From the NCBI GenBank assembly GCA_029263455.1, contig JAJCXM010000022.1:1-64000 (forward strand): 64,000 nt of DNA. Direction: 5' to 3'. Position 1 is the first letter of the stretch. Every line of letters begins with the position of its first letter. Below are positions 52,713 through 62,666 of this stretch, piece by piece. The position numbers and the translations under genes were made by a program. A model generated the notes under the pieces. The model ran no database searches. It was not told where the DNA came from and was given only the letters and a program-made list of their open reading frames with translations. This DNA is from Holophagae bacterium (GTDB lineage: Bacteria > Acidobacteriota > Holophagae > Acanthopleuribacterales > Acanthopleuribacteraceae).

Positions 52713-53438
52713 ATGGCAGCCAAGATTGCAACTTTAATTGTTGATGACGAACCATTGGCGCAACGTTCGATTGAAGCCATGATTGAAAATGATCCAAATT
52801 TCACCATCGTGGGTAAAGCCGACTCTCTCCAAGAAGCGAAACGATTCTGTCATGATCAACAAATAGATTTGGTGTTCCTGGATGTGCGATTGCCCGATGG
52901 CAACGGCTTTGAACTGCTACATAGTTTCGCCGAACCAGCTCCCGTCACCGTTTTTGTGACGGCATACGACCAATTCGCAATCCGCGCTTTTGAAGTGGAA
53001 GGGGTGGACTATTTGCTTAAACCCTTCTCCAAGTCCCGCTTTCGAATGACCTTAGATCGTGTAAAGACTCACTTTGAGCGTGTAAAACCTAAAGCGCATT
53101 TGACGATGGAGCCAAAATCTTTACGGATACAGGTCCGTCATCATGGGCGTAGGTTCTTTGTGGACCCAAAGAGTATTCATTACATCGAAGCGGCCGACTA
53201 CTATGCGGTAATCCACGTGCCAGGAAAGAAAATGATGGTGCGCAAATCGCTAACCAAGCTGGCGGAAGATTTGGAACCACTCATGTTTCGACGAGTTCAT
53301 CGTTCCTATCTAATCAATCTTGAACAGATGGACTATGTGGATCGCGACGATCGAGGTGCCTATCAGGCGGTCCTCAAGTGTGGCACCAAGATCCCGTTGG
53401 GGCCTAAGTACCAAAAAAATCTATTTGATTTCGGCTAA
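52713..53438 (+). CDS. LytTR-family response regulator
   Basis: A 241-residue regulator: receiver domain with phosphoacceptor Asp in LVFLDVRLPDGNGF, and a C-terminal LytTR DNA-binding domain (FVDPKSIHYIEAADYYAVIHVPGKKMMVRKSLTKL...FRRVHRSYLINL). Two adjacent ATGs at 52710 and 52713 are possible starts. It is in an operon with the large kinase after it, so the pair forms a LytS/LytR-like system. Confidence 0.93.
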   Translation: MAAKIATLIVDDEPLAQRSIEAMIENDPNFTIVGKADSLQEAKRFCHDQQIDLVFLDVRLPDGNGFELLHSFAEPAPVTVFVTAYDQFAIRAFEVEGVDYLLKPFSKSRFRMTLDRVKTHFERVKPKAHLTMEPKSLRIQVRHHGRRFFVDPKSIHYIEAADYYAVIHVPGKKMMVRKSLTKLAEDLEPLMFRRVHRSYLINLEQMDYVDRDDRGAYQAVLKCGTKIPLGPKYQKNLFDFG

Positions 53439-53443
53439 TTGAC

Positions 53444-56422
53444 GTGGTGCTAGCTTATTTGATCGGGGTCTTCGCGTTCAGCGAACCCATGGGCGCGATC
53501 CGTTTTCAGCACATCGTAGACCCCTTCGATTTGTCCAACCCCATTGTGACAGCTATGGTCCAGGACAACGCAGGCCAAATATGGCTGGGCACCCAATTCG
53601 GCTTAAATGTCTTTGATGGCTATAGTGTGGCGTATGTGAAGCCGGGCAGCTGGGAATCTGGTGTCGATCGTAGTTGGATAAGGGCGCTGCATATCGATGC
53701 AAAAGGTGTTCTGTGGGTTGCTTTGCGGGATCGCCTACTTCGTTATGATGCTTCAATGCGAGACTTCATCGAGGTCCATTTACCCGGTCAATTTGACGAT
53801 GTAAACATTCGCGCCCTTAACTCTGACTTAGATTCTATCTTTGTATCCAGCGAAGCCCACGGAACATTAATAGGGCGATGTAATTCCGGCGTCGATGAAT
53901 TTCATTTTGAGCCCTTTCAACCGCTTGGCGATCGCATGGCTCTGGCATTTCAAGACGATGACATGGGTCGTCTCTGGATCGGACATGTCGAGGGCTTAAG
54001 TGTTTTATCGCCGGATCGCAAGCAGATATCGGAAGTTGACGGCTTAGAACTTTGTGTGTCTCTGTCAGGCGACGACAAACGGCAACAAACCTGGGCCACT
54101 GACGGTCGCCAACTTCTGAATCTCTCCTGGCGTGATTTGTCATGGCAACGCCATGCGGTTCCCTTTGTGGATGGCGGTTGGATCAACGATATCTATTGTG
54201 ATGTCTGGGGCGATGTGTGGTGTGCGACCTCATCAGGTCTACTTTGCTTTAATTCCAGTACAAAGGAATGGACGTCTCACCAGTACAACCGCAACCAGCC
54301 TTGGTCGATTCAAAGTAGCCATTGCTTGGATCTGTTGCCGGATGCCGATGGCAATATTTGGGTGTCCACCTATGGAAAAGGGGTTTCGCTATTCCGTCCG
54401 CGAGCGGCCTTGGTGTCTTGGAAGAACTTTGAGGATGATCCGCAGAAAACGGTTCGTATTTGGCGTATTCGGGCCGGCAAAGAATCGAGTTGGTGGCTTG
54501 CTGCGGGAGATGCTGGATTGATAGAAATCGATCGCGACAATTTCAGTGTCAAGCAGCGTGTTCAGGTGCCATTTAGTGATTTGTGTCGTGCGATCACAGA
54601 AATGGTTGCGACTCCCGACGGCAATACGTGGCTACTTGGAACCTGCGACGGCATCTTTGAATGGGATCCGGCAAGACATTCGCATAAGGCCTTCTTGCCC
54701 AGTGAATACGAACATCGCAGTATTCGATCCATGGTATTTGATCGGGAAGGGCAGCTGTGGGTGGCGACCGATCAAGGAATTGACCGTATCGTTGATGGCG
54801 AAATCAGCCATCTTTCAACAACGCCAACGATGCAGCTGTTGTTAGATCGAAAAGGGGTCGTTTGGGCAGGTAGCCTACGCGATGGGTTGTTTGCTTTTGA
54901 TGAAGAGCAAGTCTTGAAATCGGTTTCGTTGGCAGAAAACAACAACCATCGCCATTCGTTTTATGTCCGTTGCATAACTGAGTCGAAAGACGGCAATTTG
55001 TGGATAGGAACTGACCGCGGCGTGTATGAACTTGATAATAATCGAAAACCTGTTCGGCATATCGGCCCCGCGGAAGGCCTGGTCGAACCCTTGATCAGCT
55101 CGGTTTTCGCCGACGAATTGGATCGTGTCTGGATCGCCACCCTACGTGGTATCCAGAGTTATGATCTCACGACTGAGAGACTAGTGACTCATGGTTTGTT
55201 GGATGGATTTCCAGCTGGCTTTATGGTGGGTTCGTACATGCAAACGGAGGCCGGCCAAATCACTCTAGGCGGACTAAACGGACTCATCTCCTTTGATCCA
55301 AAAAAAATCAAATCCGACGAGGTTAAAACCAGACTATCTTTGGGTCAGGTGGATATCAAGAATGTTGAATTGGCGACTCAGCGCTCGCTCTATGTAGACC
55401 AAAATGGGGCGTTGGCGAGCTTCGAGTTAGAAGCAGCAGAAAACTGGATATCCATTGAGCTAAAAAACATTATTTTTCCGATCGGTGGCCGACAAGGTAT
55501 TTCGTATCGAATCAATAAAGGGAATTGGGTCAAACAACCAGCTAATCAACGCCATCTTGTTCTGACCGGCTTGAGATCTGGAAGCTATGCGCTTGATTTC
55601 ACGGTAGATAAAGATAATTTCGAATCGACTGGCATATCTGTTGTGTTCCGTATTAAACCACCCTGGTACGCGTCGCGATGGGCATTTATCGGCTATGGAT
55701 TTGCGTGCATTTGCCTGGGTTTATTGGTGTTTATGTATTTACGTCAGCGGTATCAAAGAAAACTAGCCCATCAAACGCAAAAAATGCAAATCCAAGTGTT
55801 GGAGGGTAAGCTCAACCGCTCACGTTTGGCATTATTACAATCACAGCTTCAGCCTCATTTTTTGTTTAACACGCTTAATTCCATCTCTAGTTTGGTACGT
55901 GATGGTGAATTGGATTTGGCCGACGAATTGATAGCCGAGTTTGCTGACCTTTTTCGTTTCGTGCTTAGCCACAAAGACGACCACTGGATATCGGTCGCTG
56001 AAGAATTGGAATTCGTGCGTCGTTATTTGTCGATCGAGAAAACGCGCTTTGGGGCTCGTCTAAATGTAGAAGTTATCTGCGATGATCAGACGGCAAAATA
56101 TCAGATGCCCGCCTTACTGATTCAGCCTCTGGTTGAAAATGCCATTAAGCATGGGGTTGGCTATCAGGGAACCATCCGCGTTCTGGTGGGCTGCGAAGAG
56201 GAACGTATCCACATTGAAGTCACCAATTCGGGTGGAAATTCATTGGGCTCTTATGAGTTGGGTCTGGGTCTCTCAAGTATCAAAGATCGGTTAGCCATTT
56301 GTTTTGGGACGCTTGCTTCCATGACGTTGAAAACGGTTGAAAACCATACGTTGGCGCGTTTGGAGTTCCCAGTTACGCTTGATACGGATAGAAGCGCAAC
56401 GGCAACGCGAACCCAATCTTAG
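53444..56422 (+). CDS. Beta-propeller LytS-type sensor histidine kinase
   Basis: A 992-residue hybrid-length sensor. A signal peptide is followed by about 600 residues of two-component-propeller repeats (e.g. QDNAGQIWLGTQFGLNVFDG, DADGNIWVSTYGKGV), a Y_Y_Y-like domain near 650-735, one membrane helix near 746-768, a coiled coil, and a LytS-type His-kinase domain (LQPHFLFNTLNSI with His near 804, NAIKHG near 898). The large periplasmic part suggests glycan or polymer sensing. It starts with GTG five bases after the LytTR gene stop. Confidence 0.92.
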   Translation: MVLAYLIGVFAFSEPMGAIRFQHIVDPFDLSNPIVTAMVQDNAGQIWLGTQFGLNVFDGYSVAYVKPGSWESGVDRSWIRALHIDAKGVLWVALRDRLLRYDASMRDFIEVHLPGQFDDVNIRALNSDLDSIFVSSEAHGTLIGRCNSGVDEFHFEPFQPLGDRMALAFQDDDMGRLWIGHVEGLSVLSPDRKQISEVDGLELCVSLSGDDKRQQTWATDGRQLLNLSWRDLSWQRHAVPFVDGGWINDIYCDVWGDVWCATSSGLLCFNSSTKEWTSHQYNRNQPWSIQSSHCLDLLPDADGNIWVSTYGKGVSLFRPRAALVSWKNFEDDPQKTVRIWRIRAGKESSWWLAAGDAGLIEIDRDNFSVKQRVQVPFSDLCRAITEMVATPDGNTWLLGTCDGIFEWDPARHSHKAFLPSEYEHRSIRSMVFDREGQLWVATDQGIDRIVDGEISHLSTTPTMQLLLDRKGVVWAGSLRDGLFAFDEEQVLKSVSLAENNNHRHSFYVRCITESKDGNLWIGTDRGVYELDNNRKPVRHIGPAEGLVEPLISSVFADELDRVWIATLRGIQSYDLTTERLVTHGLLDGFPAGFMVGSYMQTEAGQITLGGLNGLISFDPKKIKSDEVKTRLSLGQVDIKNVELATQRSLYVDQNGALASFELEAAENWISIELKNIIFPIGGRQGISYRINKGNWVKQPANQRHLVLTGLRSGSYALDFTVDKDNFESTGISVVFRIKPPWYASRWAFIGYGFACICLGLLVFMYLRQRYQRKLAHQTQKMQIQVLEGKLNRSRLALLQSQLQPHFLFNTLNSISSLVRDGELDLADELIAEFADLFRFVLSHKDDHWISVAEELEFVRRYLSIEKTRFGARLNVEVICDDQTAKYQMPALLIQPLVENAIKHGVGYQGTIRVLVGCEEERIHIEVTNSGGNSLGSYELGLGLSSIKDRLAICFGTLASMTLKTVENHTLARLEFPVTLDTDRSATATRTQS

Positions 56423-56451
56423 GTTACGGTCGCTCCGTTAATCATTGGCTA

Positions 56452-57543
56452 TTAGTTGTTTGGTAAGTCAAATGGCAACCATAACTGGATGCCGGAACTA
56501 GAATCGTCTTCGAATAACAGGTTGCTGACGCCAATACCCAACAAACGTACACCCTTCGTGGTGGCATCGGTTTGGGACAATAGAGCTAAGGCGTGTGCCG
56601 CTAGCCAATCGGGTTCTTGGTGATGATCGCTGGCACTTATGGAACGCGTAACCGTGGTGAAGTCCGGATAACGAACTTTTAATGAAACTGTCTTGCCCCA
56701 AGCGCGACTTCTTTGTAATCGTGCGCTGACCTCATGGCTCAACCTCTTTATCTCATCTTCCATTTCATGTTGAGCGCGAAGATCTGACCTGTATGTTTCC
56801 TCTGACGACACAGACTTGCGGATGTAGTCTGTTCGCACTGGACGCGGATCTAAGCCGCGTACGATGTGGTAGTAAAACGAACCAATCTTGCCAAAATGTT
56901 GTAGTAGTTCGGTCAGACTGAGCTCTCGCAGATCAGATCCGTGCCTAATGCCTAGCTGATGCATACGGGCCTCGGTTGCTTTGCCAATTCCGTGAAAACG
57001 ACCGATGGGTAGTTTGGCGACAAAGCCCACGGCCTCGTCGGGCGTAATCACATACAGGCCGTTGGGTTTATTAATGTCAGATGCGACCTTGGCCAGGAAC
57101 TTATTAGGCGCCACACCAGCGGATGCTGTCAGCTGTGTGGTCTCGTAAATCTGTTTACGGATAGCTTGTGCGACCCAAGTTGCTGATGGCAGGTCCTTTT
57201 TGTTGTTCGTCACATCCAAATAGGCTTCGTCGAGCGACAATGGCTCTACTAAATCGGCATATTGGTGGAAAATCTCTCGGATCTGAATGGATACTTCTTT
57301 GTAAGCTTGAAAACGGGGTCGAATAAAAACGGCTTGTGGGCACAGTCGAACGGCTTGATATGCGGACATAGCCGAGCGAATCCCAAACGACCTTGCCTCG
57401 TAGCTTGCTGCTGCCACCACGCCGCGACCTTGTGGTGAACCGCCGACAACGACTGGCTTACCTTTTAGTTCAGGCTGATCGCGCTGCTCAACGGACGCGT
57501 AAAACGCATCCATATCGACATGAATGATCTTGCGGTTTTCCAT
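56452..57543 (-). CDS. dinB: DNA polymerase IV (translesion)
   Basis: A 363-residue Y-family polymerase. The catalytic acid motifs are IIHVDMDAFYASVE and SLDEAYLDV; the fingers motif YEARSFGIRSAMS is also clear. It copies damaged or mismatched DNA at the cost of accuracy. It is read leftward and ends 29 bases from the kinase gene end. No LexA-type box is clear upstream. Confidence 0.95.
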   Translation of the reverse strand: MENRKIIHVDMDAFYASVEQRDQPELKGKPVVVGGSPQGRGVVAAASYEARSFGIRSAMSAYQAVRLCPQAVFIRPRFQAYKEVSIQIREIFHQYADLVEPLSLDEAYLDVTNNKKDLPSATWVAQAIRKQIYETTQLTASAGVAPNKFLAKVASDINKPNGLYVITPDEAVGFVAKLPIGRFHGIGKATEARMHQLGIRHGSDLRELSLTELLQHFGKIGSFYYHIVRGLDPRPVRTDYIRKSVSSEETYRSDLRAQHEMEDEIKRLSHEVSARLQRSRAWGKTVSLKVRYPDFTTVTRSISASDHHQEPDWLAAHALALLSQTDATTKGVRLLGIGVSNLLFEDDSSSGIQLWLPFDLPNN

Positions 57544-57731
57544 GGTCCTAAAGAATACAATAAAGCTTCAGGTAACCACTCAATTTCCATGGAGAGGTTG
57601 CTCGAGAATGAATACGATATGGTCCTGGTTGTTAGATCTAGATTGTGGTACAGCTAACACCTTGTGTGGTTGAAAGTCGACGGCGAGTTCGGCGACGATT
57701 CCAGGATCGAAGGTGATCGTCTACTTTCGGT

Positions 57732-58442
57732 TCAAGGTAAAGCGACCGTTTCCGCGGGTAATGCTGGGTTCTGCCATAGGAAATTCACTGACGACCCAGG
57801 GTACGAGCCCCGGAGCGCAACTACGGCAAGTGGTTGGGTTGCGATTACCTCGAAATATGATTTTCCAATCGCTGATTCACTGAAGAATCCCGCGTCACCC
57901 AGTACGAAAAGGCCTTTCTGGGCTGGCATCAATGCAGCAGCCGCTTGAACGGTCATGCGCTCAACGCCCATTGCATCAAACTGGGTGATGAGAACAGACG
58001 ATGGAATGGATCCCATGTTAACAAAGGCAATTCCATCAAACACATTGTCCCAGTTACCCGGAAACAATCGCCAGTGATCGGTTTGGATGGAGGCCTCACC
58101 TACGTGAGCGGGGCTACCATTGCCAACAGCTGCATATGCAACACTCAATTCAACGTCCTCATCGGAGTCGATCGCCAAATAGGAAATGTCATCGCGTTGA
58201 AATAGCTGGGATAGGGTGTAAAAAGACGAGACATTTCCGGCGATCGTGCCTGAAAACGCCACTTGACTGCCGCCATCGGTCGTCGCCATCAATCTGAATT
58301 CGCGCGACTGGGCATCTAGATTAGAGACGATCACTTCGGTCGTGAATGAACCACCGGCTCGTGTTACGTGTGGGATCATCCGCGTTTGACTCCACGCTGC
58401 ACAGCATCCTAGGAACGTCAAAATACAAATAAAACGTTGCAT
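57732..58442 (-). CDS. Exported protein of unknown function
   Basis: A 236-residue protein with a signal peptide (FICILTFLGCCAAWSQ) and a body of beta-rich segments: HVTRAGGSFTTEVIVSNLDAQSREF, AFVNMGSIPSSVLITQFDAMG, VALRGSYPGSSVNFLW. The pattern of two similar Ig-like halves matches secreted 'choice-of-anchor'-type domains. No enzyme motif. It is convergent with no neighbour; about 190 bases to its right hold no gene. Confidence 0.65.
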   Translation of the reverse strand: MQRFICILTFLGCCAAWSQTRMIPHVTRAGGSFTTEVIVSNLDAQSREFRLMATTDGGSQVAFSGTIAGNVSSFYTLSQLFQRDDISYLAIDSDEDVELSVAYAAVGNGSPAHVGEASIQTDHWRLFPGNWDNVFDGIAFVNMGSIPSSVLITQFDAMGVERMTVQAAAALMPAQKGLFVLGDAGFFSESAIGKSYFEVIATQPLAVVALRGSYPGSSVNFLWQNPALPAETVALP

Positions 58443-58576
58443 TCCTGCCTCCCTGTGAGGATTAGATCTTTTTGTTTAGTTGTTAGTTGTGAAGGGAAAA
58501 TTATATCTTTGTTAGCGATCAAGCGTCAACATATGCACCCTAAATAGATCTTTGTTTTTCTGATACAAAATAGTGT

Positions 58577-59356
58577 TTAGTCAGACGGGTTCTCCACATT
58601 TGGAGCAGTTGGTTTGTCCTCCTTGCCACTAGGCGACTTGCGTTGGTACCAATACTGATAAGCTAATGGATCCTTTTTGAGACCACGCAAATAACGCCAT
58701 GCGATGCCCGTCATATGTGAAAAATAGTGCCAATCGCCGTATTGGTCAAATTTTCGTGTTGAGGTGACCGTTTTCGCACCGCGAACTTGGCGAACCGCTC
58801 GTCCACGAGATTTTCCCCAGCGTCTGACACGTAACATCATGGCCACATCTTCGGCAAACATCATGTCCTCTGGGTAACCCTCCACGTCGCTAAAAGCACG
58901 CGCATCGAAAAAGACAACACCGGTATCAATCCGAAGTAGCCAAACTAGGGGCACGAAACACATATAAGTAGCGACGATGCCAGGCGACCAACGTTCGAAT
59001 ACAACGCCGGTTGCGCCACCTGCTAGGTTCTTTTTTGACATGGCGGCATCAATAACATTGAATGTCTGTGGGTGGATCACCGAGTCAGCATCCACAAAAC
59101 AGACGATATCGCCGCTTGCTGCCGATGCGCCGCCGTTTCTGGCCGCTGCAATAACCCGCTTCTTAACTTCAACAACCTGACAATCGAATTCTGCCGCCAC
59201 TTTAGTTGTACAGTCAGTCGACATATTGTCGGCTACGATGACTTGAATCTCTCCCTCACCATAATAGGCAACCTGAGCGGCAGTCACCGACGCCAATAAG
59301 CGCCCCAGCAAGCGCTCTTCGTTGTAGGCAGGAATGACAAGTGAGAATCTAACCAT
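58577..59356 (-). CDS. GT2-family glycosyltransferase
   Basis: A 259-residue GT-A transferase: FSLVIPAYNEERLLGRLLASV, then VADNMSTDCT and the metal-binding FVDADS (DxD). The ending (WHYFSHMTGIAWRYLRGLK) is basic. I use the ATG at 59354-59356. A longer frame (up to 59389) adds only a few residues before the typical start. Function may be in glycolipid or envelope synthesis; no partner genes are nearby. Confidence 0.78.
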   Translation of the reverse strand: MVRFSLVIPAYNEERLLGRLLASVTAAQVAYYGEGEIQVIVADNMSTDCTTKVAAEFDCQVVEVKKRVIAAARNGGASAASGDIVCFVDADSVIHPQTFNVIDAAMSKKNLAGGATGVVFERWSPGIVATYMCFVPLVWLLRIDTGVVFFDARAFSDVEGYPEDMMFAEDVAMMLRVRRWGKSRGRAVRQVRGAKTVTSTRKFDQYGDWHYFSHMTGIAWRYLRGLKKDPLAYQYWYQRKSPSGKEDKPTAPNVENPSD

Positions 59357-59458
59357 AGTGTATTCTAGACCGACCATGGCCGCAGCCAACTTGATATGGA
59401 TTAATTCCGGCGAAGTCAGCAGGAAGCGGCAGCCAAGTTAGGCTCGTATAATGCCTAC

Positions 59459-60871
59459 ATGAACCTGACACGCGCCTTCATGCTAGAACGTATTTACGCC
59501 AACGACACCCAATACGATGGTCGATTCATTACAGGTGTATTAAGCACGGGCATCTATTGCTTGCCATCATGCCGTGCACGACCACCCAAAGCGCAAAATG
59601 TTAAGTTCTTTCCCGGTCCTAATGAAGCCGAGGCGGAAGGCTTACGACCATGTTTACGTTGCCGGCCGGACGATTTTTATGCGGGCTACGACCCGGACCA
59701 AGCCTTAATTGAAACCCTGGTTAAAGAAATAGATGCTAACCCGGAACGGTTCTCGGACATGGAAGCGATGAGTAGGCGAGCGGGTTTTGGCGCCACCAAG
59801 CTGCACCATCTCTTCCAATGCCACTTTCATGTCACACCGGCCCAATATCTGGCTAAGGCACGCATTGCCTCAGCTTGCCGACTCTTACAGTCAGGTCAGG
59901 TCGCTGCCAGCGAAGTCGGTTTCCAGGTTGGATTCCAGTCTCTATCCGCTTTCTATCGTCAGTTTGGGCGTATCACTGGACTTAGCCCTGCAGCCTATCG
60001 AGATCTAAACACCGAGTTGGTGGTGAAACTACCGGCTCCTTATCCCGTCAAACGTGTCATCGGTTACCTAAACCGACTGGAAGACTCGAGTGTGACTTTT
60101 GAAACCGTTGCGGAAACCAGTTTTGGACATGTGCCCATGCGGTTGAACTACAGTGAGCAACATGTCGCGGTCAAGTTTCTTCACGATGTGCCGGAACGAA
60201 AGATCATGTACGCGGTTCATGATGAGTTGATTCGCTGGTTGGGTTTGCGACAAACAACCGAATGGTTTGAGAAACAGGTGGCAAGTAAAGTTCCAGTCAT
60301 GGAGAAGCAGGTGAAAGCCGCTCGTGGGTTGGTTGTGCCGCAAACACGCACCCTGTTTGAAGCCTTCTTATGGGTGATTGTTGGTCAGCAAATTAATCTT
60401 CCGTTTGCTTTTAGGCTCATGAGGCGATTGCGTGATGAGTTGGGCAGCCAAGTGGCTGGTGTTAAGTTATTGCCTTCGGCGCAACAGATGGCCGAGGTTG
60501 AGCCGGGCGAATTATTGGGTTGGCAATTTAGTCGTCGAAAAGCTGAGTATCTGGTCGGAGTAGCGCGCTGGTTTGTTGCTAGAGACTTGTCCCTAAACAA
60601 CATCTGCCATCTGTCTAGTTTGAGACTAGAACAGGAATTGTTGGCGATACGAGGTCTGGGACCATGGTCAGTCAATTACGTATTAATGCGTGGCATGGAA
60701 AGGCTGAATGCTTACCCTATTGGTGATTCTGGTTTACATGCAGCCCTGAAACGCGTCAGCCCTGAACGCTGGAATGATGTTGGTTGGCGCCAGTCACACA
60801 TGAATCAATTTGCACCCTATCGGGCCCTAGCTACGATGCACTATTGGAATGGACTGAAGGAGGACGCATGA
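59459..60871 (+). CDS. alkA: Ada-AlkA fusion: methyl-sensing regulator and 3-methyladenine DNA glycosylase
   Basis: A 470-residue fusion. The N-terminal Ada zinc domain has Cys34, Cys38, Cys65 and Cys68 ([24 protein letters not shown]). An AraC-type helix-turn-helix follows ([35 protein letters not shown]). The C-terminal half is an AlkA-type glycosylase with an HhH-GPD motif ([16 protein letters not shown]). It removes alkylated bases and can activate its own operon. The next gene, ogt, overlaps by four bases. A perfect TATAAT ends six bases before the ATG. Confidence 0.93.
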   Translation: MNLTRAFMLERIYANDTQYDGRFITGVLSTGIYCLPSCRARPPKAQNVKFFPGPNEAEAEGLRPCLRCRPDDFYAGYDPDQALIETLVKEIDANPERFSDMEAMSRRAGFGATKLHHLFQCHFHVTPAQYLAKARIASACRLLQSGQVAASEVGFQVGFQSLSAFYRQFGRITGLSPAAYRDLNTELVVKLPAPYPVKRVIGYLNRLEDSSVTFETVAETSFGHVPMRLNYSEQHVAVKFLHDVPERKIMYAVHDELIRWLGLRQTTEWFEKQVASKVPVMEKQVKAARGLVVPQTRTLFEAFLWVIVGQQINLPFAFRLMRRLRDELGSQVAGVKLLPSAQQMAEVEPGELLGWQFSRRKAEYLVGVARWFVARDLSLNNICHLSSLRLEQELLAIRGLGPWSVNYVLMRGMERLNAYPIGDSGLHAALKRVSPERWNDVGWRQSHMNQFAPYRALATMHYWNGLKEDA

Positions 60872-61389
60872 AACGTCTAAATATCTCTTTTTTGGAGTCG
60901 CAAATTGGACGCTTACGTGTCGCGGTTGACGATGAAGAACGCTTGGTCGCCATTTGTTTCGAAAGCGAAGACGAGGAACAACTCATGCAAAGTTGGTCAA
61001 AAAAGGGGTTCACAATTCGTCAAGACCCAACCTCGGGAGAAAAAGTTCGCGCACAGTTGACGTCCTACTTTAACGGCAATCTTAGCCGTTTTGAGTTGCA
61101 ACTTTCTCCCTTAGGAACAACGTTCCAGTGTCGTGTCTGGGATGCGCTCACGGAGATTCCTTATGGAGAAACATGCTCTTATCGCGATGTTGCCGAACGC
61201 ATTGGTGCGCCCAAGGCGGTACGTGCGGTTGGCGCTGCCAACGGTCGCAACCCCATTCCAATTGTCATACCTTGCCATCGTGTCATCGGATCCAACGGAA
61301 AACTAACAGGCTACGCGGGCGGTTTGAAGATCAAAGAGAAATTGCTGTCCTTAGAATCTAAACAGGCCCAACTCTTCGCCGCGAATTAG
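60868..61389 (+). CDS. ogt: Methylated-DNA-protein-cysteine methyltransferase
   Basis: A 173-residue O6-methylguanine repair protein with the acceptor cysteine at position 136 in [11 protein letters not shown], preceded by ATPFGxT-type [32 protein letters not shown] use the ATG at 60868, which overlaps the alkA stop (ATGA); the longer frame starts inside alkA. Together the two genes form a compact alkylation-repair operon. Confidence 0.93.
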   Translation: MKRLNISFLESQIGRLRVAVDDEERLVAICFESEDEEQLMQSWSKKGFTIRQDPTSGEKVRAQLTSYFNGNLSRFELQLSPLGTTFQCRVWDALTEIPYGETCSYRDVAERIGAPKAVRAVGAANGRNPIPIVIPCHRVIGSNGKLTGYAGGLKIKEKLLSLESKQAQLFAAN

Positions 61390-61516
61390 GTCGTCTCAAA
61401 AGCATGCGCTTGTTGCGCTCATACTCACGACACAAAAATGTACCATGAGAGGCGTCGCGTTTGTATGGCGCCGCTCGTGCCTGTAGTCTTGTGAACTGGA
61501 CTTTTTGTAAAAGAAA

Positions 61517-61555
61517 CTTGACACTTAGTCTGTCCATCACTATGTTTGTGTCAAG
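61517..61555 (+). promoter_or_regulatory. Promoter with flanking inverted repeat
   Basis: TTGACA (61518-61523) and TATGTT (61541-61546) are 17 bases apart, a good sigma-70 promoter. CTTGACAC (61517-61524) covers the -35 box and its exact inverse GTGTCAAG (61548-61555) covers the start point; their centres are 31 bases, three helical turns, apart. This is a fine operator shape for a dimeric repressor. The helix-turn-helix protein at 62005 is an obvious candidate. Confidence 0.6.
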
Positions 61556-61588
61556 CATGCTTTACATAAAGACAAATGGAGTCGATAA

Positions 61589-62008
61589 ATGAAGACACAG
61601 ATGGAAACGCGAACTTGGGCTGAGAGAGTGAGTCATAGTTCGCTAAGACTTGGCATCTGGACATTGCTTTGGTTGATTACCTTAGCATTGGCCACCTTTG
61701 GTCCCTTATTCTTGTGGCCTGGTCAGAAAGCAATCTCAGGCATTGCTGTTGTTATTAACTTGGCGGTTGGGATCGGCATGATTTTGGCGCACATACGTAA
61801 CTTGAAGAATCAGGATGAATTACAACAGAAGATCCAAATTGACGCGATGGCATTATCTTTGGGTGCGGCAGTTATAGGCGGTATCAGCTATTCTCTATTA
61901 GACATTACACACCTCATCGGTTTTGATGCCGAAATCTCCCATCTAGTGATTTTGATAACTTTGACTTATGTTTTGGCCATATCTGCAGGGAAGAGACGTT
62001 ATCGATGA
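61589..62008 (+). CDS. Membrane protein paired with a YozG-like regulator
   Basis: A 139-residue protein with four hydrophobic segments (GIWTLLWLITLALATFGPL, AISGIAVVINLAVGIGMI, and two more in the C-terminal half). It is followed with a four-base overlap by a small XRE-type regulator, a common pairing of unknown function. GGAG lies eight bases before the ATG. No known enzyme motif. Confidence 0.75.
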   Translation: MKTQMETRTWAERVSHSSLRLGIWTLLWLITLALATFGPLFLWPGQKAISGIAVVINLAVGIGMILAHIRNLKNQDELQQKIQIDAMALSLGAAVIGGISYSLLDITHLIGFDAEISHLVILITLTYVLAISAGKRRYR

Positions 62009-62211
62009 AAAATCGTTTGAAAGTTCTTCGAGCTGAACGAGATTGGACGCAGGCGCAGTTAGCCGAAGCGTTGGAAGTCTCGCGCCAGACTATTAATGCC
62101 ATTGAAAAGGGTAAATTTGACCCTAGTTTGCCTTTGGCTTTCAAGGCGGCAAGACTCTTTGGGCTAACTATCGAGGAGCTTTTCCAATATGAGTCAGCGT
62201 CAATGAGTTGA
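62005..62211 (+). CDS. Small XRE/Cro-family transcriptional regulator
   Basis: A 68-residue DNA-binding protein consisting of one helix-turn-helix: RLKVLRAERDWTQAQLAEALEVSRQTINAIEKGKFDPSLPLAFKAARLFG, the YozG-type form. It is coupled to the membrane protein before it and may repress the operon through the inverted repeat at 61517-61555. Confidence 0.9.
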   Translation: MKNRLKVLRAERDWTQAQLAEALEVSRQTINAIEKGKFDPSLPLAFKAARLFGLTIEELFQYESASMS

Positions 62212-62221
62212 GGATCTGTTC

Positions 62222-62659
62222 ATGATCAAAAAAGCGAAAGTTCTATTTTTATGCACTGGGAACTCGTGTCGGAGCCAAATGGCCGAAGCATTTGCGCGCG
62301 CGCAACACGATTCCTGGCTAGAAGCCTACTCGGCCGGTATTGTTGCACATGGTCTTAACCCTGTAGCGGTAGAAGTCATGGCTGAATTGGGTATTAACAT
62401 GTCAACGCATGCTTCCAAAAAAGTAGCAGATTTAGGCACAAACACGTTTGATCTGGTGGTCACGGTTTGTGGCCATGCAGATGAGAGATGCCCGGTTTTT
62501 GCCACCGAAACAAAGGTCATCCATCAAGCATTTGATGACCCTCCAAAATTAGCCGCACAGGTCGAGGGTGAGGCGCAAGGCAGGGCCATTTATCGACGCG
62601 TGAGAGATGAAATCAAAACCTTCATCGAGACTCTGCCAGTAATCTTAAGGCAAGATTGA
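62222..62659 (+). CDS. arsC: Thioredoxin-linked arsenate reductase
   Basis: A 145-residue low-molecular-weight phosphatase-type arsenate reductase. The phosphate-loop LCTGNSCRSQMAEAF (Cys11, Arg17) and the shuttle cysteines VCGHADERCP are those of the S. aureus pI258 ArsC type. It reduces arsenate to arsenite, although no arsenite exporter gene is in the window. Confidence 0.88.
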   Translation: MIKKAKVLFLCTGNSCRSQMAEAFARAQHDSWLEAYSAGIVAHGLNPVAVEVMAELGINMSTHASKKVADLGTNTFDLVVTVCGHADERCPVFATETKVIHQAFDDPPKLAAQVEGEAQGRAIYRRVRDEIKTFIETLPVILRQD

Positions 62660-62666
62660 CGGTGTT

